DNA of 64,000 nt from Bacillus sp. OV322 (GTDB lineage: Bacteria; Bacillota; Bacilli; Bacillales; DSM-1321): contig NZ_FOMA01000010.1 in NCBI RefSeq assembly GCF_900112495.1, positions 37,841-101,840 on the forward strand, read 5' to 3'. The position numbers and the translations under genes are program-made. How positions within the stretch are numbered: the stretch's first letter is position 1; each line of letters opens with the position of its first letter. The notes beneath the pieces were generated by a model. It saw only the letters and a program-made list of their open reading frames with translations. It did not search any database and was not told the DNA's origin. This document shows, in pieces, positions 7,583 to 16,347 of the stretch.

Positions 7583-9325
7583 ATGATATCCCCAAAACGA
7601 AGATCGATAGCCATATTAATTTTTTGTTTGTGCATGCTGTTTGGCGCTGCCCCTACAGGACATGCCGAGGATAATACGGACGGACTGTTTATGTACATTG
7701 GCGACAGCTTAATGAAAGCAAAAGCAGGGGATTTAAAAGCCGTTTCCGTAAATATGAGCCAGTTCAGCAAAGAATGGAATTCAAGCAAAAAAGAGGGTAA
7801 AAAAGCAAAACGGGTGGATAAACATCTTCTTGAAGTAGAAAAATCCTTAAAAGCAGGGGGGAATCCTGCAGAAATCAATACCCTTCTTTCTGCTCTTTCA
7901 GGCTCTCTCGCTGCCTATGATAAGGAGCAGAAACCTGATGACAGCAGTGAGGGAAAAGCACGTGTTAAAGCCATGCTTCCTATAGCTGACAGCTTGAAGT
8001 CTAAGGTGGAAAGTAAAGACTTCAATGCTGCAAAATCAGAATACCAAAATCTTATGTCTGCATGGACTGATGCAGAAAATGATGTGCGCAAGATAAGTGT
8101 TGCATCGTATGGTGATATTGAGAAGTATATGGCCTTCGTCAGAATTGCCATTACCCAGGAGCCTGCAGATCCTGCAAAGGCAAAAGAGAATATAGCAGAG
8201 TTGAAAGAATCAATCAATGGTTTGCTGACTGGCAACATCAAAAAGTCTATAAAAGGAAATTATTCATTAACTGATGTTTCCGAGCGGTTAGAACAAAGTA
8301 AAGACTACATAGAAGACGGCAAGAATAAACAGGCAATAAGCAGCCTTAATCAAATCCTGAACATTTGGCCGATGGTTGAAGGTGATGTTTCGACAAGGGA
8401 CAGCAAACTTTACAGTGATATGGAAACGAAGGTTCCCTCAAGCATCTCACTGCTTCAATCCAAAAAACCTCAAACAAAAGAGGCGAAGGCCATTATTGAA
8501 GATTTGCATGACAGACTGAATCCCTTACTGAAAGATACCAGCTATTCCATGTGGGATGCTGCCCTGATTCTTCTCAGAGAAGGATTAGAAGCTCTCCTGA
8601 TCGTGGCAACGCTGTTATCCTTCCTGAAGAAAGTAAATCAGGGAGACAAGCAAAAATGGATATGGGCAGGTGTCGCAGCAGGACTTGCTGCAAGCTCCGT
8701 GCTCGCTGTCATTATAAACATTCTATTTTCCAGAATCACAGCCGCTTCAAGCAGGGAATATATTGAAGGCCTGGTCGGAATTGCGGCTGTCATCATGATG
8801 CTGACTGTAGGCGCTTGGCTTCACAGCAAATCCAATGTAAACGGCTGGAACCGTTATATTAATAAGCAGATGGGAGAGGCCATTGCTACAGGAAGCCTAT
8901 TCTCTTTCGCTTTTATCAGCTTTCTCTCCATTTTTAGAGAAGGTGCTGAAACCATCATTTTTTATACAGGCATGGCGCCATATATGAGTTTAAAGCAGCT
9001 TGTTATTGGAATTGTAATTGCGCTTGCCATTCTGGCGGTAATTGGATTTATCATCATTCATTACAGTGTGAAAGTGCCAATCCGCTTATTCTTCATGGCT
9101 GCAACATTACTGATTTACGTATTGTCCTTTAAAGTACTTGGAATCAGCATTCATTCTCTCCAGGTTTCACAGCTTATTTCTGCACATACGATTCATTCTT
9201 TCCCATTCATTGAATGGATTGGACTTTATCCTACGGCAGAAACTCTAGTGCCGCAGGCAGTGCTGATCCTGATTATTATACTAGCAGGCTATTGGATTAA
9301 AAAAAGAAATCAAACAGCTTTATAA
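7583..9325 (+). CDS. efeU: EfeU/YwbL FTR1-family iron permease with extracytoplasmic domain
   Basis: High-affinity iron permease of 580 residues. A signal peptide ends at GHA (about residue 30), followed by about 300 residues of helical, Lys/Glu-rich extracytoplasmic domain. A C-terminal membrane domain of about seven segments carries two REGxE motifs, REGLE (about residue 336) and REGAE (about 460), which are the iron-passage motifs of FTR1 proteins. The ATG is favoured by GAAGGAGAG nine bases upstream; an ATG 11 codons earlier overlaps the efeB stop and lacks a site. It is the last gene of the Fur-boxed operon and is followed by a strong terminator. Confidence 0.92.
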   Translation: MISPKRRSIAILIFCLCMLFGAAPTGHAEDNTDGLFMYIGDSLMKAKAGDLKAVSVNMSQFSKEWNSSKKEGKKAKRVDKHLLEVEKSLKAGGNPAEINTLLSALSGSLAAYDKEQKPDDSSEGKARVKAMLPIADSLKSKVESKDFNAAKSEYQNLMSAWTDAENDVRKISVASYGDIEKYMAFVRIAITQEPADPAKAKENIAELKESINGLLTGNIKKSIKGNYSLTDVSERLEQSKDYIEDGKNKQAISSLNQILNIWPMVEGDVSTRDSKLYSDMETKVPSSISLLQSKKPQTKEAKAIIEDLHDRLNPLLKDTSYSMWDAALILLREGLEALLIVATLLSFLKKVNQGDKQKWIWAGVAAGLAASSVLAVIINILFSRITAASSREYIEGLVGIAAVIMMLTVGAWLHSKSNVNGWNRYINKQMGEAIATGSLFSFAFISFLSIFREGAETIIFYTGMAPYMSLKQLVIGIVIALAILAVIGFIIIHYSVKVPIRLFFMAATLLIYVLSFKVLGISIHSLQVSQLISAHTIHSFPFIEWIGLYPTAETLVPQAVLILIIILAGYWIKKRNQTAL

Positions 9326-9371
9326 ATGGGGAGGCGCCCAAGCCGGCCCTTAAGCTCGAAAATGAAAAAAA

Positions 9372-9400
9372 GGTTCCCCCTATGGAGGGAACCTTTTTTT
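9372..9400. terminator. Terminator between efeU and the convergent DUF4395 gene
   Basis: GGTTCCC/GGGAACC stem with an eight-base centre that can add pairs, followed by a run of seven T and preceded by seven A, so it can serve both convergent transcripts. Confidence 0.85.
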
Positions 9401-9406
9401 AGTATC

Positions 9407-9838
9407 TTACGTTCCGGATCTAGATTTGCGGTATCGATATTGCTGCCACTGAAAGCGGATAAAACATCCGATGCAAAAGCCAAGGATGGCAACAAAGGCG
9501 GCTAGTGCTACCATAATGGTGAAAACATATCCCGCTATCGTCCACCCTATAAGGAAGCTTGCTAAACCAAGGGCAAGGCACACAACAGCGATGACCTGAT
9601 TAAATTGCTGCTGGCTATGTTCCTCCGGTATATATGAAGAAGGAGATTTCCTTAGAAACAGTTTTGCAAGCCTCATAACAGGATTATAATTGAAAACCAG
9701 ACCAAGCAGACCGGCGAGTAAAGGGATGGCCAGAATCCACTCCTGTCCTGAAATCCAAGAAGATAGTACGCTTAACACAATGAACCACTGATTTGTCCTG
9801 ACAAGGGGACGGGGAATGGTCCGCACTGTATTCTGCAA
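9407..9838 (-). CDS. DUF4395 integral membrane protein
   Basis: Small membrane protein of 143 residues. The start is a TTG preceded by AAGGTGGGG, immediately before the family-typical opening segment IPRPLVRTNQW. The longer open frame upstream lacks membrane-protein character and a start site. Two hydrophobic blocks (about residues 18-55 and 85-125) suggest four transmembrane helices, and the protein ends in a short basic tail (RYRKSR). The DUF4395 family has no assigned function that I know of. It is convergent with efeU and divergent from murE. Confidence 0.8.
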   Translation of the reverse strand: MQNTVRTIPRPLVRTNQWFIVLSVLSSWISGQEWILAIPLLAGLLGLVFNYNPVMRLAKLFLRKSPSSYIPEEHSQQQFNQVIAVVCLALGLASFLIGWTIAGYVFTIMVALAAFVAILGFCIGCFIRFQWQQYRYRKSRSGT

Positions 9839-10024
9839 GTTAATCCCCACCTTTCTTATAAATTTTATCTGTTTTTTATATTTTATAAATAATTCTTTCT
9901 TTTGTGAAGGATAAAGCTCGCATAAACCCAAGAAGGAATATAATGGATGCGGGGAGAATAATAAGGGAACTGCCATATTGTTTGAAAAATCAGGAATATT
10001 GTTTAATTACCAGGAGAAAGAAGT

Positions 10025-11527
10025 GTGTTTATGAAAATTAGAGAGCTTGTTTCTCATCTTTTTCACGCAGATATTTCAGGAGATGAACAAACAGAAATTA
10101 CCGGTCTTAAAATGGATTCCAGAAAAGTGAAACCTGGAGATTTGTTTATGTGTGTTCCGGGGATAAAGGGATTTTTAGAGGACAGGAGCCAATACGCCCA
10201 GGCTGCAGTTGATGCAGGTGCTGCGGCACTGCTGCTTGAAAGAGATGTTAATGTTAGTGTTCCTAAAATATTTGTTAAAGATGTTCGCGCTGCTATGTCA
10301 ATATTATCAGCAGCTTTTTACGGGAATCCAAGCAAGGAAATGAAAGTGATTGGAGTCACTGGTACGAATGGAAAGACAACTACTTCACATATCTTAGAAT
10401 CTATACTTAAAAAAGCCGGAAAAGAAACGGGAATGATGGGAAATATCGGTGTCAGTATAGGCGGAAAGCTTTTTGAAACAGACATCAACACTCAGGAGCC
10501 TCCCGTTCTGCAGGGAAATCTCCGGAAAATGCGGAATGCACAAGCAGAGTACTGTGTGATGGAAGTCACTTCACAGGGGCTTGATATGGGAAGAGTGATA
10601 GGGACTCATTTCAGAACAGCAATTTTTACAAATCTCTCAATTGACCATCTTGATTACCATGGCACAATGGATGCTTACCGGGAAACCAAAGGCCTTTTAT
10701 TTAGCCGGCTTGGGAATGGCATTTTTTCATCCGAAGCAGAAAAGCAGTACAGCGTTATTAACCATGATGATTCTTCAGCTCCCTATTTTAAAAGAATAAC
10801 TGCATCTGAAGTTATTTCTTATGGAATTGAAACGTCAGCGGATGTTATGGCAAAAGACATAAAGATGACTGCAGCTGGTACGGAATTTACATTGATTACT
10901 ACTGATGGACATAAGCATATCAAAACCAGGATGATTGGAAGGTTCAATTTATACAATATTCTCGCTGCAGCCGCTGCTCTTGCTGAAAAAATCTCGCTGG
11001 ATACAATTGCGGAAAGCGTAAGGGAGGGCGGGAATGCACCAGGGAGAATGGAAATCATTGATGATGGACAAAATTTCCTGGCCATTGCAGATTATGCCCA
11101 TACTCCAGATGCACTGGAAAAGGCGCTTACGGCACTGAAGGAATTTGCACAAGGAAGAATCATAACGGTTTTTGGCTGCGGAGGAAATAGAGATACGGGC
11201 AAAAGACAAGTTATGGGAGCAATTGCGCAAAAATACAGCGATTATGTCATTATCACTTCAGATAATCCAAGGGATGAAAATCCTGATGATATCATAAATG
11301 AAATTGCGGCAGGCTTTACAGGGGAACATGTTTCCTATTGTAAGGAAGCGGACCGCCGAACGGCCATTGGCAAAGCAATTGAACAGGCGGGGACTGGAGA
11401 TATCGTGTTTGTTGCAGGAAAAGGACATGAAACTTATCAGATCATTCAGGGAGAACATATATATTTTGATGATAGAGAAGAAATCCGGAAAGGGATAAAG
11501 AAGGTGAAAAACAGAAGTAATTTATAA
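10025..11527 (+). CDS. murE: MurE: UDP-MurNAc-L-Ala-D-Glu:meso-DAP ligase (stand-alone copy)
   Basis: Cytoplasmic Mur ligase that adds meso-diaminopimelate to the peptidoglycan precursor. The ATP-binding motif VTGTNGKTTTSH is near residue 115. The DNPR motif that selects meso-DAP is present (ITSDNPRDENP, about residue 415). Length of 500 residues is normal. AGGAG sits 8 bases before a GTG at 10025 and 14 before an ATG at 10031; family N-termini begin like MKIREL, so either start is possible. The gene stands alone, away from any division/cell-wall cluster. Whether it is the only murE cannot be told from this window; Bacillaceae often carry extra copies. ddl and murF lie 33 kb downstream. Confidence 0.93.
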   Translation: MFMKIRELVSHLFHADISGDEQTEITGLKMDSRKVKPGDLFMCVPGIKGFLEDRSQYAQAAVDAGAAALLLERDVNVSVPKIFVKDVRAAMSILSAAFYGNPSKEMKVIGVTGTNGKTTTSHILESILKKAGKETGMMGNIGVSIGGKLFETDINTQEPPVLQGNLRKMRNAQAEYCVMEVTSQGLDMGRVIGTHFRTAIFTNLSIDHLDYHGTMDAYRETKGLLFSRLGNGIFSSEAEKQYSVINHDDSSAPYFKRITASEVISYGIETSADVMAKDIKMTAAGTEFTLITTDGHKHIKTRMIGRFNLYNILAAAAALAEKISLDTIAESVREGGNAPGRMEIIDDGQNFLAIADYAHTPDALEKALTALKEFAQGRIITVFGCGGNRDTGKRQVMGAIAQKYSDYVIITSDNPRDENPDDIINEIAAGFTGEHVSYCKEADRRTAIGKAIEQAGTGDIVFVAGKGHETYQIIQGEHIYFDDREEIRKGIKKVKNRSNL

Positions 11528-11611
11528 TAATTATAAACTAATATTGATTATTAATTATAATGTTATATAATATATATTAAAGAACTATAGCAAGAAGAGG
11601 AGGACACCAGA

Positions 11612-11731
11612 ATGGCTGCTGTAAAAATATGCGAAAATTGCGGATCTCCTATTAAAAAACTCAAGCATTCCATCCTATGTCAATGCAATCATAAAATTTT
11701 AACCGGACATCCTGTTCAAAAAAAGCAATAA
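11612..11731 (+). CDS. 39-residue zinc-ribbon-like microprotein
   Basis: A very short gene with an excellent ribosome binding site (AGAGGAGGACACCAG before ATG) and its own terminator. The protein opens with KICENCGSP, a CxxC knuckle, and continues with CQCNH, giving a second Cys/His group. The spacing suggests one bound zinc. The tail is basic (QKKQ). I do not recognise the family. An AT-rich promoter-like stretch fills the 84 bases after murE, so it may be its own transcript or the last gene after murE. The compact strong translation signals and metal-knuckle spacing are the reasons to call it real. Confidence 0.65.
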   Translation: MAAVKICENCGSPIKKLKHSILCQCNHKILTGHPVQKKQ

Positions 11732-11761
11732 TCCATAAAAAACTGGACAAGATAAACTTGC

Positions 11762-11799
11762 AAGCCGATTTATCCTCATATTGATGAATCGGTTTTTTT
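11762..11799 (+). terminator. Terminator after the microprotein gene
   Basis: A 13-pair stem (AAGCCGATTTATC with GATGAATCGGTTT, two G-T pairs) and loop CTCATATT, followed by a T-run. Confidence 0.8.
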
Positions 11800-12149
11800 A
11801 ATGTTCATCAACCTAAATGAATGTATGACATTCATTTAGATATGAAGGCATTAGCCTAAAAAGCCAATAAATTAGTGATTGATTAGATTTCCCTTTATAA
11901 TAGAAATAAATTTTGAAACGAAGCGCCGATTCATCCGTACATATAGGGAGAGATAAAATAGTACAATTCCGTAAGAAGCTTTAATCGCGGAATGGACAAG
12001 GATATCAGGTAACCGGTTTTCTGGGGTATCCTGTCTTCTGTACAGTATAATGAAGAAATATGGAACATTACGGCAGGAGGTGCCTGGGATTTGATCATTG
12101 CCGCTCTATAGGAAGTGTATAGTGAAATGGCTTTGGTTTTCCTGACACA
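11800..12149 (+). other. Structured leader region of the CNNM/CorC gene
   Basis: No full gene is seen. The stretch contains a hairpin ATTCCG/CGGAAT near 11970, an imperfect stem GACAAGGATA/TATCCTGTC around a 22-base interior (about 11997-12034), a TATAAT at 12046, and CGGCA/TGCCG pairing across an AGGAGG. Two tiny open frames with ribosome binding sites occur: a six-codon TTG frame at 12091 and a ten-codon ATG frame at 12127 whose stop overlaps the downstream start. I do not recognise a known riboswitch class. Confidence 0.4.
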
Positions 12150-13445
12150 TTGGATATAACGCTAAAATTATTTCTGGTCGCAATATTAATCGCAATGACG
12201 GCTTTTTTTGTATCATCTGAATTCGCCATTGTTAAGATTAGAAGTTCGCGTATCAATCAATTAATAGAAGAAGGCAATAAGCGTGCCATAGCAGCCAAAA
12301 AGGTAACAGATCACCTCGATGAATACCTCTCTGCCTGCCAGTTTGGCATAACAGTAACCGCATTAGGGCTGGGGTGGCTTGGGGAAAGTACGATGGAAAG
12401 ATTGCTTAGCCCTTTATTTGGCATGTTGAAGCTCGATCCTTCTCTTGAACATATCATGTCATTGGCTGCCGCCTTTGCCATTATTACCTTTTTGCATGTA
12501 GTTATGGGAGAACTGGCTCCCAAAACAGCTGCCATTCAAAAAGCAGAAGAAATTACCCTGATGTTTGCTAAGCCTTTAATATGGTTTAATCGCATTCTTT
12601 TTCCGTTTATTTGGATTCTGAATAGTTCGGCGCGCGGCATTGCAGGATTGTTTGGGCTAAATCCTGCTTCCGGACAGGAACATGCCCATTCTGAAGAAGA
12701 ATTGAGAATTATTTTATCCGAGAGCTATGAAAGCGGAGAAATCAATCAATCTGAATATGGTTATGTGAATAATATATTTGATTTTGATGAAAGAATATCG
12801 AATGAAATTATGGTGCCCCGGACAGAAATGGTGACTATTGAAAAAACAGCAAATCTTTCAGATGTGGTAGAAATTGTACATGAAGAACAATTTACACGTT
12901 ATCCAGTAACTGACGGGGACAAAGATAACATTATCGGAATGATCAATATCAAAAGCCTATACACGGCTGCCATTACAGAGGAAAACAGAACATCACTTTC
13001 CCTGGAAGCCTTCATTAGTCCGGTTATCCGCGTGCTTGAAACAACACCGATACATGATTTGCTTTTAAAGATGCAGAAAGAGCGGACTCATATGGCTGTT
13101 TTGACAGATGAATACGGAGGAACCGCCGGGCTTGTAACGGTTGAGGATATACTTGAAGAAATTGTCGGAGAAATCAGAGATGAATTTGACCAGGATGAAA
13201 GGCCGCTTGTTCAAAAATTGGATGATACAAATTATATTCTTGATGCCAAAGTGCTTATTGGCGATGTGAATGATTTGCTCGGTGTAGAATTGCCTCAGCA
13301 GGATATTGATACGCTTGGCGGCTGGATGCTGACCGGAAGATACGAAATAGTAACGGGCGACACAATTGAATATGATGGCTATGCGTTCACGGTCAAGGAA
13401 ATGGATGGACATCACATTTTATACATTGAGGCAAAAAAGGTGTAA
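12150..13445 (+). CDS. CNNM/CorC-family membrane protein (DUF21-CBS pair-CorC_HlyC)
   Basis: Putative magnesium/divalent cation exporter or related transporter; older annotations say hemolysin. The DUF21 membrane domain (four segments, residues 1-190) is followed by two CBS motifs (VPRTEMVTIE and TRYPVTDGDKDNIIGMI; then THMAVLTDEYGGTAGLVTVEDIL) and a C-terminal CorC_HlyC domain (about 345-430). The length of 431 matches Bacillus YhdP/YrkA-type proteins. The start is a TTG that lacks its own good ribosome binding site but overlaps the stop of a ten-codon upstream frame, which suggests translational coupling (inference). Homologues begin at the same MDI position. Confidence 0.88.
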   Translation: MDITLKLFLVAILIAMTAFFVSSEFAIVKIRSSRINQLIEEGNKRAIAAKKVTDHLDEYLSACQFGITVTALGLGWLGESTMERLLSPLFGMLKLDPSLEHIMSLAAAFAIITFLHVVMGELAPKTAAIQKAEEITLMFAKPLIWFNRILFPFIWILNSSARGIAGLFGLNPASGQEHAHSEEELRIILSESYESGEINQSEYGYVNNIFDFDERISNEIMVPRTEMVTIEKTANLSDVVEIVHEEQFTRYPVTDGDKDNIIGMINIKSLYTAAITEENRTSLSLEAFISPVIRVLETTPIHDLLLKMQKERTHMAVLTDEYGGTAGLVTVEDILEEIVGEIRDEFDQDERPLVQKLDDTNYILDAKVLIGDVNDLLGVELPQQDIDTLGGWMLTGRYEIVTGDTIEYDGYAFTVKEMDGHHILYIEAKKV

Positions 13446-13451
13446 ACCAGT

Positions 13452-13559
13452 CCGCGACAGACATAGCAACTGAAAAACAGAGGAATAATGGCTGTCCCAT
13501 GCTGAATGTCTGTCGTGTGAACCTGCGGCAATAGCTTATGGCGACAGTAACTGTCGCGG
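13452..13559 (+). repeat. Nested, mutually exclusive inverted repeats after the CNNM gene
   Basis: CCGCGACAG (13452) is perfectly complementary to CTGTCGCGG (13551), CGACAGACAT (13455) to ATGTCTGTCG (13506), and GCGACAG-TAA-CTGTCGC (13541-13557) is itself a perfect palindrome. These pairings share strands and so compete. No T-run follows, so it is not a plain terminator. Confidence 0.7.
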
Positions 13560-13568
13560 AGGAGATGC

Positions 13569-13613
13569 ATGATTTTACAATTGCCTCAGCAGAGAGGATC
13601 TCACTCCAATTGA
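13569..13613 (+). CDS. Possible 14-codon leader peptide before mprF
   Basis: ATG to TGA frame of 14 codons with a near-consensus GGAGGAG six bases upstream. The ribosome binding site abuts the 3' arm of the CTGTCGC palindrome. The peptide (MILQLPQQRGSHSN) has no recognisable feature. A strong terminator lies 25 bases after its stop and mprF starts 137 bases later, an arrangement like an attenuator. It could also be chance; translation is not established. Confidence 0.3.
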   Translation: MILQLPQQRGSHSN

Positions 13614-13637
13614 AAAAAAGCAGCATGGACAGACTTG

Positions 13638-13676
13638 GCCAGAAGGATATATCTTTGTATCCTTCTGGCTTTTTTT
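13638..13676 (+). terminator. Strong terminator between CNNM gene and mprF
   Basis: Twelve-pair perfect stem GCCAGAAGGATA/TATCCTTCTGGC with loop TATCTTTG and a run of seven T. Confidence 0.9.
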
Positions 13677-13750
13677 CTTGGCGCGACATAAAATAACATG
13701 TCTTTTCATAGGGTAATTGTGTAATAATAAAGATAATCATAAGGGAATAA

Positions 13751-16297
13751 ATGGAGATAAAACATACAATGAAAAAACTATTTGCAAAAAACCCCTTGCT
13801 CCTTAAGTCTGTTTTTATCACAGTGATCATGCTTTTTATGATATACGAGGCTTTGCATATTAAGTCCAATATTAACTTTGGCCTTCTTTCAAAGCACATC
13901 AATGATTTAAGCTTCATACAGTACTTGATTATTCTGGGTCTCGGAGTGATTGCAGTTACGCCAATGGTGCTGTATGACTTTCTCATATCACGTGCCCTTA
14001 GAGTGAAAAGGAAGCGGTCTGAAGTGTTTATCTTTTCCTACTTAACTAATACCACATCTAACTTAGTGGGCTTTGGAGGGATTGCAGGGACGACGCTTCG
14101 AACCATCTTTTATTCTAAAGAATATTCAAAAAGGGAGATTGTTCCGCTTGTCGGCACTTTCGGATTGTTTTTCCTTTCTGGTCTATCCATTTACAGTCTG
14201 TTAATTATCACTGGTGTATTTGATAATGCCTTTATAAAAGAAAAGCATTCTTTATATATTGGCATCTTGGGCATGTCGCTGTTTTTTCCTATCATGCTGG
14301 GGATTTCACTGCGGAAGAAAAACCTTTTCGGGAAACATTTCACGCCTAAATCAGCCGTTATCTTAACAGGCATTTCTTCGCTAGAATGGCTTTCGGCCTT
14401 CTTGCTTGTCTACTACATTACACGACTGCTTGGAACGCATGTGCCTTTTTTTACTCTGTTTTCAATTTTTGTCGGGGCATCGATAGCCGGGATCATCAGC
14501 TTGATTCCTGGAGGTTTGGGGTCCTTTGACTTTGTTTTCATTCTTGGATTTTCTTCATTGGGCCTGCATGAAGAGCATGCACTGCTGATATTAATCATAT
14601 ATCGTTTAAGTTATTACATCGTACCGGTAATATTCGGTTTTCTGCTTTATACAAGAGTGCTTTGGGCAAAGCTCAATCAGGAATTCAATCACCTGCCTGG
14701 ACAAATCCTGAGCTATATAAGCCATAAAGGGCTGAATCTCCTGATTTTCATATCCGGTACCCTGCTTCTTTTATCTGGCGCAGTACCAGGGCTGATTGAA
14801 AGGATTAAATTCATCAGCGGAATCTTGCCTGATTGGGTAATCAATTTATCGCATATCATTTCTGTAAGCATCGGCTTTGCTCTGCTGGGAATGACGCGTG
14901 CCATAGGATACAAGGTAACCCGTGCCTGGTACATTACCCTTTTTATGCTTATTCTGGGGTCAATTGCTGCATTTTCGAAAGCTCTTGATTATGAAGACGC
15001 CATCTTTTTCCTCATAGTAGCCGTTTTGCTTTTTGCTGCTAAAAAGCAGTTTTATAAAGAGAACTTTGTTATGACGTGGGGAAGAACGGTGATGGATGGC
15101 CTGATTCTTCTTGTCTTCTTTGGAGGCTATTTGTTTGCAGGTTATGTGAATCTTCCTGATACCAAAATAAAGATTCCTCTGGCTTACCAAAAATACGTAA
15201 TTGGAACCTCGGATGATCTGTTAATGAGTGCATTTCTGGGCTTTTCAATCGCAGTAATATTTATTTATATAACGTTCTTTCTGTACAGGCGCCATAAATT
15301 CCCGTTTGCGATTTCCGAAAGTTCCCAAGCTGAAATCAAACAATTTTTAACACAGTATGAAGGCTGCGAACTTTTGCACTGGGGCTTGCTGAATGACCGG
15401 CATACATATTGGGATAATCATCATAAAGTATTGTTTTACTATAAAAACTACAGTGATAAGCTCATTGTCATAGGCGATCCAATCGGGGAGGACAGCAGTG
15501 TGTTTAAGGCAGTGGCCGAATTCCTTGCAGAAGCGGACCGCTTTGGATATACTCCTGTCTTCTATCAAGTGAAAAACAGCCTCCTGGCATTTTTGCATGA
15601 TGAAGGATATGACTTTTTTAAGCTTGGTGAAGAAGGCCTTGTAGATTTGAAGAACTTTGATTCAAATACTGCTCCTGCGCCGATACGAACTGGCTGGGGG
15701 TCATTGGGTGAAAAGCCCTTTGAATTTGGCATCCTTAATCAGCCTATCGGGGAAGGAACGGTTAAAGAGTTAAAGGCCATTTGCGATGAGTGGCTATCCG
15801 AAAGAGATGACAAGGATATTGCGCCTTTTTATGTGGATGAAGAGTACCTGAGGAATTCACCAGTTGCTATCGTAAAAGACAGTAATGGCGATATTGCAGG
15901 CTTTTCCACCCTTGTTCCTGCATTCGATAATGAGAGTATCTCGGCAGACTTAGTGCGCTGGCGCAGCAATCAGCCAAAAGGGCTTCTCGATTATATGTTC
16001 CTTAACATGATTGACTGGTCGAGAAAGAATCATTATAAATATTTCTCCCTTGGGCTTGCGCCGCTGCCTAGTACAGGAAGTTCGCGTTTTTCTCTGCTTC
16101 GGGAAAAAATTGCTTCTCAGATCTTCAGCTACGGACATCGCTTTTATCAATATAAAGACCTGAATACAATTAAGGATAAATTCGTGGATGTTTGGAATCC
16201 AAAGTATCTTGCGTACAGGAAAAAAACGTCCATAACAGTGACAATGCTCGAGGTTACCTTTTTAATATCCAAAGGGCAGGGGACTAAAAAAATCTAA
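13751..16297 (+). CDS. mprF: MprF: phosphatidylglycerol lysyltransferase/flippase
   Basis: Bifunctional membrane protein that transfers an amino acid, usually lysine from Lys-tRNA, to phosphatidylglycerol and flips the product outward, lowering net negative surface charge and giving resistance to cationic peptides. The N-terminal two thirds (residues 1-510) contain about 12-14 hydrophobic segments including the flippase core (IPGGLGSFD near residue 253). The C-terminal soluble domain (about 520-840) is the DUF2156/GNAT-like aminoacyl transferase, with HWGLLNDRHTYWDN and the segment PKGLLDYMFLNMIDW. Length of 848 is typical. AAGGG lies five bases before the first ATG; an ATG six codons later is an alternative start. 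A terminator follows. Confidence 0.93.
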   Translation: MEIKHTMKKLFAKNPLLLKSVFITVIMLFMIYEALHIKSNINFGLLSKHINDLSFIQYLIILGLGVIAVTPMVLYDFLISRALRVKRKRSEVFIFSYLTNTTSNLVGFGGIAGTTLRTIFYSKEYSKREIVPLVGTFGLFFLSGLSIYSLLIITGVFDNAFIKEKHSLYIGILGMSLFFPIMLGISLRKKNLFGKHFTPKSAVILTGISSLEWLSAFLLVYYITRLLGTHVPFFTLFSIFVGASIAGIISLIPGGLGSFDFVFILGFSSLGLHEEHALLILIIYRLSYYIVPVIFGFLLYTRVLWAKLNQEFNHLPGQILSYISHKGLNLLIFISGTLLLLSGAVPGLIERIKFISGILPDWVINLSHIISVSIGFALLGMTRAIGYKVTRAWYITLFMLILGSIAAFSKALDYEDAIFFLIVAVLLFAAKKQFYKENFVMTWGRTVMDGLILLVFFGGYLFAGYVNLPDTKIKIPLAYQKYVIGTSDDLLMSAFLGFSIAVIFIYITFFLYRRHKFPFAISESSQAEIKQFLTQYEGCELLHWGLLNDRHTYWDNHHKVLFYYKNYSDKLIVIGDPIGEDSSVFKAVAEFLAEADRFGYTPVFYQVKNSLLAFLHDEGYDFFKLGEEGLVDLKNFDSNTAPAPIRTGWGSLGEKPFEFGILNQPIGEGTVKELKAICDEWLSERDDKDIAPFYVDEEYLRNSPVAIVKDSNGDIAGFSTLVPAFDNESISADLVRWRSNQPKGLLDYMFLNMIDWSRKNHYKYFSLGLAPLPSTGSSRFSLLREKIASQIFSYGHRFYQYKDLNTIKDKFVDVWNPKYLAYRKKTSITVTMLEVTFLISKGQGTKKI

Positions 16298-16308
16298 GGA
16301 CTCTAAAA

Positions 16309-16347
16309 GGCTCCGCACAGCAGATTTTTGCTGTGCGGGGCTTTTTT
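16309..16347 (+). terminator. Terminator after mprF
   Basis: Near-perfect stem GGCTCCGCACAGCA with TGCTGTGCGGGGC (one T-G pair), loop GATTTT, and a T-run. Confidence 0.85.

Noticed and set aside
9839..9976. N-terminal extension of the DUF4395 frame
   Set aside because: Family homology and an AAGGTGGGG site place the start at the TTG at 9838; the extension is not membrane-like and overlaps the murE promoter region.
11935..12030. Known riboswitch (M-box or yybP-ykoY) before the CNNM gene
   Set aside because: None of the conserved core words of those classes are present, although the region looks structured.
13393..13986. 197-codon minus-strand frame covering the CNNM-mprF gap
   Set aside because: It runs antisense through mprF and a strong terminator and has no start signal; mprF is clearly the real gene.
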